Shown: positions 36,030 through 48,935 of the stretch, one piece after another
How positions within the stretch are numbered: the stretch's first letter is position 1
Layout of the letters: the number at the start of each line of letters is the position of its first letter
DNA from: Kryptolebias marmoratus
Taxonomy: Eukaryota; Chordata; Actinopteri; Cyprinodontiformes; Rivulidae
DNA: 64,000 nucleotides
Reading direction: 5' to 3'
NCBI RefSeq assembly: GCF_001649575.2
Contig: NC_051448.1
Span: forward strand, 14,906,236-14,970,235
The notes under the pieces: generated by a model
Told to the model about the DNA's origin: nothing
Database searches by the model: none
The model's input: the letters and a program-made list of their open reading frames with translations, nothing else
Position numbers and translations under genes: made by a program

Positions 36030-36900
36030 TGTGAATATAGATGTAGAGGTAATACAGCTGGATCATTTCAGGGTGATGAATGATTCAGCTACTACCCCAC
36101 CAAATTTTAGTTGAGTATCTGTAAAACGTACTGACTTTTAGCAATTTTTGTGTAGTCTAATGTCAGTTAGCTGTTACAGCCATCTTTAAATCGGTTGGCT
36201 TCAAGGGTTAATAAATAGTAGTTGTGTGTCCTCTGGTTACTTTCTGAGAGTTTTATTAAAAACCTTCCAGTGGTTCATTTTATATTTTATTAACAGACAA
36301 CAAGGTTGACTCCAGCAGCTAACGCTAAAGTTTTAGGCTAAAATGTTCCACACTACGTAGTATTTGACATGTGTGTTATGAATATCTCTTGGCTACAAAC
36401 AAACCAAGTTTTAGCACAATATCTGTAAAAAGTGACTGATTTAAAGCCACTTTTGTGTTTTCCAAGTCCTGTTGGGACTGCTGGGGATAGGCACCAGCTC
36501 CCCGCGACCCGGAATGGAGAAGCGGTTAAAGAAAATGGATGGATGGATGGAAGTCCTGTTGGCTGTGGTGGCTATTTTGAGTTTAATTGTTTTTAAGAGT
36601 TAATCAGTTATACATGTACATCCAATGTTGATTTCATAGACATTTCATTGAAATCTTTTCAGTCGTTCAGGAAAACCTTTGCTAACAGACAAAGGAAATT
36701 CCAAATAGTTAACGGCAACATCTTAAACAAAGATGTAGCGCAACCTAGTTCTCAGAATGTATGTTGGAGATCAATGTCAGCTACAAACACACCAAATTTC
36801 AGGTCAGTATCAGTAAAATTAAATGAGTTATAACCATTTTTGTGTTTAAAGTCCATTGGCTGTGGAAGTCATTTTTCAATTGCAGCCTTTCGGAGAGGTT
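36030..36900 (+). repeat. Interspersed repeat family A, long + copy with three internal units
   Basis: The units are recognised at about 36078 ('gaatgattcagctactacc'), 36380 ('gaatatctcttggctacaa') and 36765 ('gagatcaatgtcagctac'). The 'tttctgagag' landmark at 36241 and its equivalent at 36632 are 391 bases apart. Subtracting the 85 bases added by a nested SINE and its target duplication leaves about 306, the same period as in the minus copy at 27817. Confidence 0.8.
36478..36550 (+). mobile_element. 5'-truncated SINE-like insertion with 12-bp target-site duplication, nested in family A
   Basis: The insert is flanked by perfect direct repeats AAGTCCTGTTGG at 36466-36477 and 36551-36562. It contains 'ggataggcaccagctccccg', 'cgacccggaatggagaagcg' and a (GGAT)n tail. 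It is 73 bp, only the 3' end of the tRNA-headed family. Duplication, 5' truncation and simple-repeat tail point to LINE-mediated retrotransposition. Confidence 0.9.
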
Positions 36901-39900
36901 GTGAGCAGTCAATATCTTACATGCAGTAAACAGTAAACAGAGTGATCTCAGTGTGGAGAATCAGGTAGAAATTCTCACAGGGGTGTCAAGCTAACGGCTA
37001 ATCAGGCTGGGGCCATTCTTAGAAGGATTTTCACTCATCTAAACCAACTCTAATCTCAAAAATGTAGCGAAACATTGGAGGAGTCCATTTGTTCCATCAG
37101 AAAAAAAAAAAAAAGATCTACTTGAACATGTATTTTTGGATTGCTTCTTTTGACCAGGTTATAATTGTTATTCAACTTTCAGTCGACTTCTCAGTTGACT
37201 TTTATGGCATCACAAAGCCTCAAAGTTTTCAGACATTGTTTTTAGATTATTAGCTTTTTAAGTCAATCCTTTTTTAAAGTGAAGAAAAAAATACTAAAAA
37301 GATTTTGCAGTAATTTAAACGGAGATACTTTAAAACGCACTTCATTGTGAGCTGGGTTATCTTTATAAGTGGAGGCTCTATTAGTTCTGACTGACAAGGA
37401 AGAGGTCGGAGTGAAATTCACTACACACTAGGGTGCCATGTTTAGTAAATTTGATCCTAATTGCTGATGAACATTAGTCTGAAATGGGATCAACCTCTCC
37501 ACATGCTGTCTTAATATAGACGCATGCACAAACCTGATGGACCACATCCTGCTGACACTATCACAGTCTCTCCAGCTGAAAGTGTCAGACATGTACATGT
37601 GTGCATGCTATGTTTGTGCATGTGTGTAGATGAGTGTCTACAGGCATTGGTATTCATCGGACTCTGCAGACTCCGGTCTGACCTCCTGTTGAATCACAGG
37701 AGCAAAGGCAGGAAAAAAAGGGAGCTCTTTCCTTTCCTTTTCCTTCCCTTCCTTTTTATCCTTCTTCATTCATCTCCGGATATTTTCGTGACCTTGTTTT
37801 TGAAGTTACATAATACTCCGCTTGAGGTTTGAGGTTGAGGGCAGGGGGTGTAAAGCCAGCGGAGGCTGGAGGCGGGACACTGATCTAAACTGTGATGACA
37901 GCTCAGGCTTTCTCCCTCTCACCTCCTCCACGCTCTTGGGGGGAGGTGAAAGTGTGGTGACAGGAAGTAACCTCAAAGACGGCGGGGGATTTTGTCATCG
38001 CCACAAACACAGCTCGCCGAGACAGAGATGGGTGACTAAAAGATCCCATTTCAGTTTTTTTACCCACTCCTTTAGAAAAAAAATCACACTTGCATGGGTT
38101 TGCTTTCTGTGTCTCTTAAACACAGAGAAGCATTCATATTCAGGCAGCCAAAACAAGAAGGGGAAGGCCGCTGACTCATTTATTTCATCATTAAGTAGCT
38201 TGTTGAACATGTAACCAGGTTATTTTCTGTAGCGGAGGCGGGAGTAAGCCATGATTTTAACGTCATTAAAATGCCAAGAGGGGAACAGCTGTGGGAATTG
38301 CTCACTACAACGTGTGATGACATAATTATAATAAAACTCAAGAAGTTGGATGCATGGTCACTCACAAAGCAGCTGCAAACATCAGTCTTATGTAAATCTT
38401 TCCAGGAAGCTGAAAAAGGTTTTAATTAGTAAGCGAAACGATGCCTTTAGGAACAGTTTGGGGGTATATAACATTTCTGTGTATTATATAATATGTTTAA
38501 GACTCTTAAAAATGACTAAAACTGAAACGATTGAAACATTATTGTTTTGGTCAAATATACTGAGTGAAGTAAGTATCTCAAAAACTATGAAATGTCAACA
38601 TAAATAAGCAGAAAAACAAATAATACAATGTGATTCTGAGGAACTGGCATACCACTTTTAAACACAAATACTAAAGGAATTGTTCTGCATTGTAATAGAT
38701 TTATTTTTTTCAGTGTTAATCTCTAAAGGCAGCTTTAGATTTAGATAATAAAGTGTAAGAGTGCTAACATGTACTAATACTGATAGACACAATATTAAGG
38801 AAACCATATTATGTTCTTTTCTGATGTTAGTTCACATATTTAATTATATTGTTTTACATTTCAGAAAGAAATTATATTTTGTGCTTTTGTTTTATCTTCT
38901 GGTTTGACCAAAGTCTCCAAAATACTCAGATAGGTCAGCTATGTAGCAAAAAAATGGTGAAGCTTGATAAAAGCCTCTTATTCTTTATAATCTCTTCTTT
39001 AAATGGTGGGAATCTTTAGGCACCTTTTGATTTGATTACGCTTTGGAGGGTTGACATTAAAAAACAAATATCGAATGACTGTGATGATTATGTTCTAATG
39101 TGGCTCCAAACCTCCAAGCCCAGGTTTTGAAGCATTTTTTGCTAAACTTTTGCAAAAAAAGTTGCTATGGACTTTGACGTTCCTCTCTTGTTGGTTCTTT
39201 AGTTAGCAGTGGCAGCTATTTCAGCTGTTTGTCAGTTCTTCCTCCTCCAGGTGGAAACGTGTACAGAACTTTCTTATAGTGTGGATTTTCCTAATGTCAA
39301 TTTCATTTTTAACTTCACAGAGCTGAGTTACTTCCAGACACTGGCTGTCAATGCAGAAGGTGCTGCTTGTATATGTCGTGTCTCTGCCATGTGCACGCCA
39401 TATGCTCTCTGGGCACTGCACTTCAACACTTCAGAGTTCCGCCTTTTGCATTCCTCAACATAACGTTATTGACGTTAAAAAATCATCAATTTTTGTCGTT
39501 TTTATATTGATTCAAAACTGTCTGCATCGTGTTGTATCAAAACATAGATTTGAACCTCCACTCCTAATTGAAGGCCTTTTAAACAACGACAAAAACAAAA
39601 TGCAAATAATCCCTCTTAGTCATGTTTTGTCTAAAAGTACGTGATGTATTTTTTTTGCAGAGATACCCTCTTTTTCCTCCCTCCCTTGCTCCCCTGCTGA
39701 GTATGCAACTTTTTTGGCCTCCATCTTTTGTCCTCATTACCATCCGTCAATGACAGTGTGTATGGTATGACTGTAAAACACAATTGTATGTGCCTTTGTT
39801 TTGGAATGTAGCAGCCTTGAAATAATCAGTAAATTAGTTTTGTTCTCTCACAGTCTCTCACATCATTGAACCTCTGTTACTTCTCAGCGAAGCGAATTGA

Positions 39901-40049
39901 AGTGCTGTGCAAAACGTTTTTGTAACTCCGGGAATGATTTCACTTTAAGAATGTACTTCTTCTTAAAATTAAACTACAATACAAATTAAACAGAAAGGAG
40001 ATTAATTTTTGTATTATTTTCAAAATTTCTGTAAATACAGTTGAAGAGT
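36901..40049. other. Intronic stretch without recognised repeats
   Basis: 37500-38250 is GC-richer, with ORFs at 37524-37832 and 37822-38214 on +; neither has a domain I recognise and both overlap minus-strand ORFs. 38250-40049 is AT-rich. No gene supported. Confidence 0.4.
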
Positions 40050-40450
40050 AGCATTGCTTTGAGAAATTCATACTGCCCACCACCGTTTATGCTAAGATCA
40101 TCTTTCTAGGTTGAAAAATGACATGTCAAATCTTGAAAAAAAAGATTATGCGTGTCATCATGAGCGCTCGCAGATGCTGTAGGTGCTTAGAGTATGTGTT
40201 GGGGATGACTCTCAGCTACTACCACACTAGATTCTAGTCCATTATCTGTAAAATTGACTGCGGTAGAACTTTGTGACACATTTGTGTCTTTGTGTTGGCT
40301 TAGGTCAATTAGCTGTAGTCGCCATTTTGAATCGGGTTGTTAATCTGTTGTAGGTGCACATCTAGTAATTACTTTCTGAGGGTTCCATTAAAATCCCTGC
40401 AGTAGTTAGATATATTTTGAACAAACATACAAATAAACAAACACCTGTAC
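40050..40450 (+). repeat. Interspersed repeat family A, + copy
   Basis: 'ttcatactgcccaccaccg', 'gagtatgtgttggggatgac', 'tctcagctactaccacacta', 'ttatctgtaaaattgactg', 'tcaattagctgtagtcgcca' and 'aattactttctgagggttcc' occur in family order. Confidence 0.78.
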
Positions 40451-42084
40451 ACATAAACAGTGGCAATTATGTGATCCCCCACCTTATATAGCTGTGTGCG
40501 GTAATGAGTCATGTGTGAAAATCCAATGATCTGACAGCCCTGCACTTTAATATCACGGTCCCTTGAGTTCATATCCCTTTAATTGTCACTACATGAGTTA
40601 AAAGTTTAATATACACTCAGCGAATTAAACTGAGCAACACAGAACGCATTATTTAATAACTAAGATGCACATTCAGCAGCTACTTTTTAATATTTGCTTA
40701 TACTATATAATGTTTAGTGCATCTCTATCTGGAACAGTCTGCTTTGCCTGACTCCAGTGTAGTAAAACCAGTGGTTGATATAAGACATGATATGAGACAA
40801 GACCTACCACACACTTCATTAACCAGTTCCTTCTAACAGAAGGTTAGGATAAATCAGATTTATGACAGTATATTCCTTTTTTATGGCTCATTGAATATGT
40901 GTAGATTAAAACTGTGGTTCATATTGTTAGCACAGAAGTGTGAGAGGCTGTGTGTGAGTCTGCCTATAACTTGCAAAGCTTTCTGCGTATTTTCCCAGCT
41001 TTTTCCTTTTACTGTATTGTAATAAAGGATGCCACAGTGCAACCCGGATGACTTTCCTAAAAATGCAAAAAGATCTGTTTTGATTGTTGCATCCCCACCC
41101 CAATGTTCTGCTCTTGCTGAATATGTTGTGCCCTCCAGTTACTGGCACTCTGAGAAAGATGGTAAAACTAAAGCAGATAATAAGGCAATAGACCATATTC
41201 TTGACTTGAAAAAGTAAGAAGCTGTAATAGCTGATATTTACCACACAAAAACCAAAGGTTATTTGTGTTCGGCTGCAAAGCTTTTAAAACTAATTTAAAT
41301 CACACCAACACACATCAACATCAAAAGTCCAAGACTTCTTTTGTTTTTGTGCCAAAAGTTCTTTGCAACACTTGAATAAACTTAGTGACTATTTGCATTT
41401 ACTTGATGTTGATTGAGCTTTTTCTCTGGATAAATATGTTTTAGATGCACCATTAGTATTTATTTTCTTAAGTCTATGAGTCTTAATGTAATGTCCTAAT
41501 GCACTTCTATCATCAGCTGACATTACCATTATTGTTAAAGCAGTTTGTTATCATTGGCACTAATACAAGGTTGCTGTGTGCACTGAATATTTTATTGCTA
41601 TGGAAGGACAGTGTTTGTAAATCTGCATAATGGAAGGTCTTTTATTGCAAGTTTCATTAGAGACATCTCCCTTTGGACAGGAGGTTAACTGCTCGTCTGC
41701 CTTCAGCATGATTATAAAGCTTAAGGTCATTTATAGGTATTGAATGCAAAAATCAATATTGCTGTTACTGTTATTTTCTAAGTGGTCAAAAGCAAGCAGC
41801 TATCCAACAAGTATTATGCTTTGAGATGAAAAGGAGCACAAGAAACTAAGGTTCTTATGGATCCTTTAACAACTTTGAATAAAATCTCAGATTTTAATTG
41901 CCCCTTGAGAACAGTGGGTCATATTTTGTTAGGAGGGGCCAGGTAATGGTAAATTTGGGTAGCCATATCCTCAGTTCATAAAGCCATGAAGAAATAATAA
42001 GAACAACAGGAGTCGAGGTTGGCTGTGAAGACCCAGAAAGCTTCATAAAAAAACAGCTCCTTAAAATTTCTGCAACTGCTTAAT
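40451..42084. other. AT-rich intronic stretch
   Basis: Opposed ORFs at 41029-41217 (+) and 40927-41244 (-) overlap and show no domains. Nothing else seen. Confidence 0.4.
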
Positions 42085-42425
42085 TTTTTTGCAGGATCAC
42101 AGGAAGTTCTTGCTTAGCGCTGGTGGGGAGTGGGTGAGAAGCTGGGTACATCCTGGACAGATTGCCAGTCCATCACAAGGCCAACACAGAAACAGACAAA
42201 ATGCAGTTATGCACACACACACGCAGTCACACCTAATATCTTTTCAGAATCGCCAATTCATCTAACACGCATGTTATTGGAATGTAAGAGGAAACCAAAG
42301 CACCTGGAGAAAACTCCCAGTACACAGGAAGAACATGCAAACGCCACACAAGACGACCCGAGCCGAAGGTTTAATCCAGAGCCATCTTGCTGTAAGCAGC
42401 AGTACTAACCAGCTACAGCACTGTG
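42085..42425 (-). repeat. tRNA-headed SINE-like family, near full-length minus copy
   Basis: From tail to head: 'gcaggatcacaggaagttc', 'gggtacatcctggacagatt', 'gccagtccatcacaaggcc', 'gcagtcacacctaatatc', 'aagaggaaaccaaagcacc', 'gaagaacatgcaaacgccac', and the head 'agcagtactaaccagctac'. Order matches the copy at 44959. Confidence 0.8.
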
Positions 42426-43869
42426 CCAATTTCTTGAACATCAAATCAAAATCCCTGTTTGATGTAAAAGATCTTGAGGGAGACTTAGTAGAGCTGCAGT
42501 GATGATGCTCTGTTTTATTCTGCTGCACAGCTGAAGACAAATGCAGTATAATTTCCATGAAAAAGCCTTCATTAGAAGGCTTTTCACACCTCTTCACTGT
42601 AAATGGTTGCTCGATGGAGGAGCATAAGTGAATAAACACATGAACTTGGAGGTTGCTGTTAACTTATTCTAATAACACCTGCAGCAGTACATCTGCAAAG
42701 CAATACATGCTGTATGTCAGCTTATAATGATAACCAGGGCACTTATGTTACTGTACGGTACAAGGTGGCCCAAAAGTGATAACAGAGAGCACTTCTCCAG
42801 TTTTGTAGAGATGGACTGATAATGCCTTCATTTTGTTTTGCAACCTGTAACAGACCAAAAAACATAGACTTAGTTATGGTAAATGCAATTACAGTTCTTG
42901 GAAGAAAATATTTCATGACATTTTGAAGATTAAAAGAGATTGGCTTTTGCAACAAGCTGAAAATCTGCAAATTATGTCCTCAGAAAGCAAAAGTTAAAGG
43001 TTTGGTTCCTACAGAACCTAAAAGTTAACGTCTTTACAAAGCATGAAGTGCATACTTAAAGCTTTTTGAAAAGGGGTGAGCAAAACCTCCCCACAAAAAG
43101 ACTAAAAGACAATTTCAGTTGCATTCTAAAAGGCAAACAATGATTTGTGTATTTTCACCTTTTTAATTTTAATGATTTATAGTAATTTTGGTGCCCAGCC
43201 TACATTATAAGTGATCATTTCTCTTGCAGCAACAACATATTTTTAAAAAACTGAACTGTGGAGACTGTTGCTGTGCAGTTGCTCAACTGTACCTTTGACT
43301 ACACTCTCCATGCTGTCCCATATAAACAAGTCCAGCATCCGACAATACTCTCTTCATTTGTTGGCTTCACCACAGGGTGCGAGCTCTTGAAAGAGAATAA
43401 AAACTTTCTTTGAAAAAAAAAGGGCAGATGGAGCTCAGTTAAAAGCAGCCTGCCTTGTTCTTTTTCTTGTTTGTGGGCCTACATGAATAGGGACAGAAAG
43501 GGAAACAGGACTGCGGGATGGGAATTTTTAATGAGGGACTTTTAAGTGGCTGCACATGATTCTCAGCACTTCATAGATAACTCAAAGAGGGAAAAATTCC
43601 CCTCAGCAATCCTCTGGGTAACATTGTATGACCATTCAATTTACATATGTAAAGAGAAGAAAAGACTTTTTCTATCTCCTTTGAGTTTATCTTTCTCTGC
43701 AGTGTTCAGAATCTGGGGCTTATTTCTTCCTCCTGGTTGGCTTTACTTCCTCTATCATTTCCTGTTTTTCTTTTTATCTTTATACACTAAGGTGCACAGC
43801 GTAAGCGATGGCTCCTTCAACTAGGATTCTGGGGGAAAATATTAGCGAGCATGGAGCATAGGCTCAGCA
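42426..43869. other. Intronic stretch, nothing recognised
   Basis: No gene or named repeat. Short ORFs only (for example 43546-43824). Confidence 0.4.
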
Positions 43870-44460
43870 AAGAGAAGATTAAATTATCTCCTTTGAAGGT
43901 GTGCTGGCGCTTTCATGAGACAGAGGCCATTATTAATATGCAGTGACACATGCATACATCCAAAATGATCCTGGACGCTTCGTCACGGATCATAAAATTC
44001 CCCAAGGTGCCTTTCGCTCATCGCATACTGAGAGCTGCCACTGCAGGCCCATATGAATCAAGGCGATTCAGTCAGGATATATGGTTCGGAGGGCAGGAAT
44101 ATGTGGAAATGAGTCTTGGGTTTTATTAGATTGCCCAGACAAAATTATCTTCATTTAGAATCATTTGACTCTATGGCAGGGTGTTGTGGCACTCCATTCA
44201 CGGTTGACAGGAGGGCCAGTAAACACATTGTGGGGTTTGCACAGCTTGCAAGAAGGTTAAATGTAAGCAGCATGATGTCTGGGGCATGGTGATCTCATCG
44301 TGTGATTTGTTGGTGGCATTTGAAGCCGAACTTTAGTCCCCTGCCCATGTGTGCTTTTGCTTCTGACAGCTGTTTGACAGTCACGCATCTTGGTATTTAG
44401 TTACTCTAATCAGCTAAAGATAGCCAGGTTTAACTAGCTTTATAAGACAAAGCGCTTGCC
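43870..44460. promoter_or_regulatory. Candidate conserved non-coding element in intron 1
   Basis: A long repeat-free stretch of balanced composition and high word complexity: 'gaaggtgtgctggcgctttc', 'gaggccattattaatatgc', 'cctggacgcttcgtcacgg', 'gaatcaaggcgattcagtc' and 'ttagattgcccagacaaaa'. Of all intronic stretches here this most resembles a deeply conserved vertebrate enhancer. Not confirmed. Confidence 0.45.
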
Positions 44461-44945
44461 ACACTGTGGAGGCAAGACAGTACCTGACTGAGATCTCATC
44501 TAGTTTCCCCATTTGAGCACCTGGATCGTTGATACCATGCGGCTATCATTTCATTCATTTGATACTAACTCCATTAAATACGTTATACCCACAGGATGCT
44601 CATTATATAACTGGATGGAGGCATTAACGACATCAGCCAGAAGTCACACATATCCATGGAGCAAATGGGCATTGAGTGTGTAATTGGAATTTTTTATTCT
44701 TTTTGTTCCCTTTTTCTGCTTTTGCCTAGTAGATAGCCTAAATGAGCTGTCATCCATGATTGATTTCCACATTTCAGGGATACCTACTTTCACTAAGCAC
44801 TGACTATTAGAGAATCTCTGTCACGCCGGTGGCATAAAGGGGGGCTTTTAAATACAGAGCAAGAACAGTTTGATTCCAGTGATCTCAAGCTTAATGTGTA
44901 ATGTAGATGCATTATTTTTGTTCTGTTTGTGGAACGGTAAAAAAA
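44461..44945. other. Unassigned intronic stretch
   Basis: No repeats recognised before the SINE. Possibly continues the candidate conserved block. Confidence 0.3.
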
Positions 44946-44958
44946 CTAGGGATGCACA

Positions 44959-45321
44959 TCCATCCATCCATTTTTTTTTTACACACCTTTTCCTTTCCGG
45001 TTCACGGGGGAGCTGGTGCCTATCTCCAGCAGATTGTGGGAGTGGTGGGGTACAACCTGGACAAGTGACAAGTCGATGACTGGACCACATAGAGACAAAT
45101 GAGATAAACAACAATTCACGCTCTTGCTACCTAAAAACAATTAGGAGTTACCAAATAATCTAACATACATGTTTTTGGTCTGTGGAAGGAAACCGTAGTA
45201 CCGGGAGTAAACGCGCACATTCACAGGGAGAACATGCAAACTCCACACAGAAAGGCCCCAGGCCAGGAAACCATCCCACAACCTTCTTGCTAGGAGGTGA
45301 CAGCTCTAACCACTGCACTGC
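44959..45321 (-). mobile_element. Full-length tRNA-headed SINE-like element with target-site duplication
   Basis: Flanked by CTAGGGATGCACA (44946-44958) and CTAGGGCTGCACA (45322-45334), a 13-bp duplication with one mismatch. On the minus strand the head reads 'gcagtgcagtggttagagct', then 'gtcacctcctagcaagaagg' and a degenerate B box near 45275-45290, followed by the body. It ends in a GGAT tail (plus-strand catccatccatcc). About 363 bp. This copy sets the family's orientation and length. Confidence 0.9.
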
Positions 45322-45334
45322 CTAGGGCTGCACA

Positions 45335-45794
45335 ATATATTCACACTTATGTGAACATTGCGACTGCATCGGTAAAGCTGCCATGTACTGATGCAAATAT
45401 AGGAATTCATTTAGATGCACTGGTCTAATACATTTTTGAACCAATAAAATACAATATGTCTAATGAATAAATGAAGAGTCAGCAAGCAGGTCTGTTTCTA
45501 CCGGCATCCACCATAAAAATAAAGAAAAAGTCAGATAAAAAGTATAGTTACTGCAAGTTTGTGTATGAGAAACAAATCCCTTCTCTATAATTTTTAGTGG
45601 ACAATCTTTCTCTGGTTGCACTTTCTGCTGTTCAGAAGTATTGTTTTCTCATTAGTGATGCCTACTGTTCAGAAGAAAAACTGCAGCCGTGCTCTGAAAG
45701 TGTGCTTTGCCATGATCATGTATATCAACGAATATTCTAGAAAGAAAAAGCTGACCTATATTTTTTTATTTATGATGTAGACAATGCATTTTCT
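45335..45794. other. AT-rich intronic stretch
   Basis: Nothing recognised. Confidence 0.4.
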
Positions 45795-45803
45795 ACCCAC
45801 TGC

Positions 45804-45923
45804 TTAGTATTTTCGACCTGTCAAGGGTGTCCCCCGCCTCTCACACAGTGATGGCTGGAGATAGGCACCAGCTACCCGTGACCCAAAAAAGGAGAAGCGG
45901 GTAAAGAAAATGGATGGATGGAC
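45804..45923 (+). mobile_element. 5'-truncated SINE-like insertion with target-site duplication
   Basis: Direct repeats ACCCACTGC at 45795-45803 and 45924-45932 flank 'gacctgtcaagggtgtcccc', 'cgcctctcacacagtgatgg', 'ctggagataggcaccagc', 'acccaaaaaaggagaagcg' and a GGAT tail. The head and the 5' two-thirds are absent. Confidence 0.88.
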
Positions 45924-45932
45924 ACCCACTGC

Positions 45933-48194
45933 AGAGTTCCTGAAGTATTGTTAAACACATTTACTGCTGGCAGTTTTTAATAATTTCGCAGCAGGCTTTA
46001 TTTTTGTGCATTGTTTGTTTATGGTGAGTCTGGTTTTATGAATGTATTTTGTAATTTTTAAAACAAGACCTGGAGGCAGTAAATAATTAGTTTCAATAAC
46101 TAACAGTTGCTTTATTTTATTGTATTGCATCAAATCTAAGTGTGTTGAAACAAAATCATATTGAACTGCATTATATTGTGATTAAACACTGAATAATTAT
46201 GTAACCAAAGGCTCAACTGTGACACAATTAGGGGCCCTAATTATATCATATTGTTTTTTGCTGCTCATATACCTCTGCTAAATCTGATTGTTGGCACTGT
46301 ATCAAGGTGCATATTGTATTTGCCACAGACCAGAAATGTCAAACCCTAATCGCAATGTTGATGTGTGCAACATCAATTGAACTCCTGCTTGCAGAGTTCA
46401 TCTTGAGGTGGCACCTTTAAATGAACCACAAGGGTCAAGCATATCTTTGAGACATCTTTGTAGCGAGCGATTTGTCACTGCAGCGTAAGAAACAACGTGT
46501 AATTTTCTGTTGCGTTAATGAGGGGCTTTTCGTTGTGATGCAAACTTGTAATTTCTTTGCATTAGTTGGGTTGATTTGGCCCATGTGAAGATCTCATTAA
46601 TCTGGCCTAATTTCAAATCACTTTCACAATCAATCATTTTAGTAGCATTTAGGAGCTATTGTGAGTCTTTCTGTTGGTTTCCGTTGTAACTGATGAGGCA
46701 GAAATTTGCCTCACAGTCGTAGTCGGAGGTTTTCTGATGGATTGGTTGGTTGACTGCTGTGGAGCTCAGCATCAATGAATCAAAAATAATTATTGTTTGT
46801 CAAGTGAGACTGATTGGTTGGTGAAGTATCAATGATTTGGAAGTTTTGGCCCAAATTACAAGGCTTTGTTTTTATGCCAGACATCTGCAGTGCTAATGCC
46901 AATTTAATTTATTTCATGGCATTTTACTACTGGAAACCACTTGAAATGGTTGGACTTGATGAACCTGTACCTGGGAGGGTAGTATTCAGACTAATTTGTT
47001 TATTCAATTTATGCAAATTTACCTTGAATGCCTTGTGATACATATTATCATACACTGCCACCTTCAATCCAGACTCTTTGTTTAAATGTGTATTATTGAA
47101 ACGATATTTTGGCAAAGTGATGTACTTGTCAGTGGCTAGATACTTGCCTTTGCCAGAATACTGTACTTTAGCTTTTACATGTTTGAAGTGACAGTGGACC
47201 TTTCTTTTGAACCCTAAATGTCAGTGCCTAAACATTGAAGGATCTCTCTCACTTTACTCTCTTACAGTGGGAAACAGAGTGCATCCAAAAATGTAATTCT
47301 GTATGGCAGATAGACTCGTGCCTATTCAAATTGTGCCTCAGCATGCATAGGTCTGTGTGTGGAGATGTAGATTTAGAGCAACAGGGTGACAAGGCACAAT
47401 CAGGCAGAGTTTACTGTGTGTGAAATGAACAAAACAGACACTTGCTCCTCCCTCACAGTGGGTGTCGTGGTTTTTATTAGCCTGCTCAAGGCTAACTTGT
47501 AATGGCCCTGCATATGTTGCAATAAAGATATGTGTTTCTGTCTTTGTAAGATGGCACTCTTTCTTTGGATACAGAACATGTTGTGGGTACTTTACACAAT
47601 AAAATGGTTTAAAGCAGCTTGCTCGGAATAGCAATTCAGTGTGTTGGCAGTTTTTGACAGTATTATTTTTCCACATTGTGAGAAAGAGAATTTATTTAAT
47701 TGTCTGCTAGTCAGCCTTATAGTGTGTTATATGAGTACAAATATAATGAATTAGAGCTTTCACGATATTTGAAAAGTGAAAAGCTGTATTATTTTAAAAA
47801 TCATCTCGTACATGAACAACACCAGTAATTTGATGTATTGGAAATTAACCAAGAACTAATTGTTTTATTTGTACACACCAAGCACATGAACAGCTTTGTG
47901 GTGAGCTCATAGAACCAACAAATTTAACAAAAAAAAAGTAGAAATCCAGGCAGTTTCATATTGAAGAACTGTAAATGTTCATGCATTACTGAGACCAAAA
48001 CCAATGATTGCAATAAGTAACCACTATTCAGAATAATTCATTTTGATAATGTTATAAAAACTAACTGAGAACTGGATATTTGTCTTGGTTGGATATTAAG
48101 CTTAACTAAGAGTTGCTAACATTTTGACACAGTACTATAAAGTTTATCATGACAAAAAGGTATATCTACTATTACTGTAAATAAAAAGTATTAA
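45933..48194. other. AT-rich intronic stretch
   Basis: 46430-46700 is slightly more complex ('agcgagcgatttgtcactg', 'cattagttgggttgatttgg'). No gene or named repeat. Confidence 0.4.
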
Positions 48195-48345
48195 TGCTGG
48201 TGAAGATTCTCAGTCATCATGGTAAGTCCAAAAAAAGGTAAAAACAAATACAACTGGACCTCTATTCTGTAGCTGAGGACGTTTCACTTCTCATCCAAGA
48301 AGCTTTCTCAATTCAAAGGAATTGAATTAAGGTGTAAATATTGCT
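48195..48345. repeat. Probable fish interspersed repeat fragment
   Basis: 'gaagattctcagtcatcatg' ... 'caactggacctctattctg' ... 'gaggacgtttcacttctcat' 'ccaagaagctttctcaattc' is a phrase series I associate with a repeat present many times in fish genomes. Family name and boundaries unknown. Confidence 0.4.
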
Positions 48346-48933
48346 ACTCGGATTGGCGTAACGGACATATAGGAATTAATTCTCTACTTTTTCTGACTAT
48401 GAACTCATTATGGGTAAAGCAGTCAGTAAAAAAACAACTTTTGACTGGTAGCAGGTGGGAGTGTCTTATTTAAAATAAGATTTTAATCAAGTTAATGACT
48501 AAACATAGTTGTGCATTTAAACATGTATATTTATATGTCGCAAGCAGCAGCTGCTTCACTGGTGGCTCTGACACTGCTTGTTCATGAGGATAACAGTAGG
48601 AGTGAGTATTCTTAAACAGTTTTGGTTTCTGCATTACTTCTCAAGCTCCGTACCCCCCTTTTTTTGTCTTTTACAGCAAGCAGAAAAATGTGAAAAACAG
48701 ACTATCAGAGGATCAGTAAGGGTATTCGGTGAAGCATGTTGCAAGAAATGTCATTATAAGTTCAAACGTGTTTTTGTGCAAATCAATGGGTACTTGTAAA
48801 CCTTTTTTTTTTTTTTTTCAAAAAAGAAATTGTGTTTTTTCACTTTTTGTGTAGATAAGTTATTAAAAAATTTGTTTCCCTTGACTGCAGCTGTGTCACA
48901 GTTAACTCCAGACACCAAACCTGGAATAGTTTC

Positions 48934-48935
<2 letters not shown>
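48346..48935. other. Intronic stretch, nothing recognised
   Basis: Contains a T15 run near 48803-48818. No gene. Confidence 0.4.

Noticed and set aside
42130..42408. 92-codon ORF
   Set aside because: Falls inside a minus-strand SINE-like copy.
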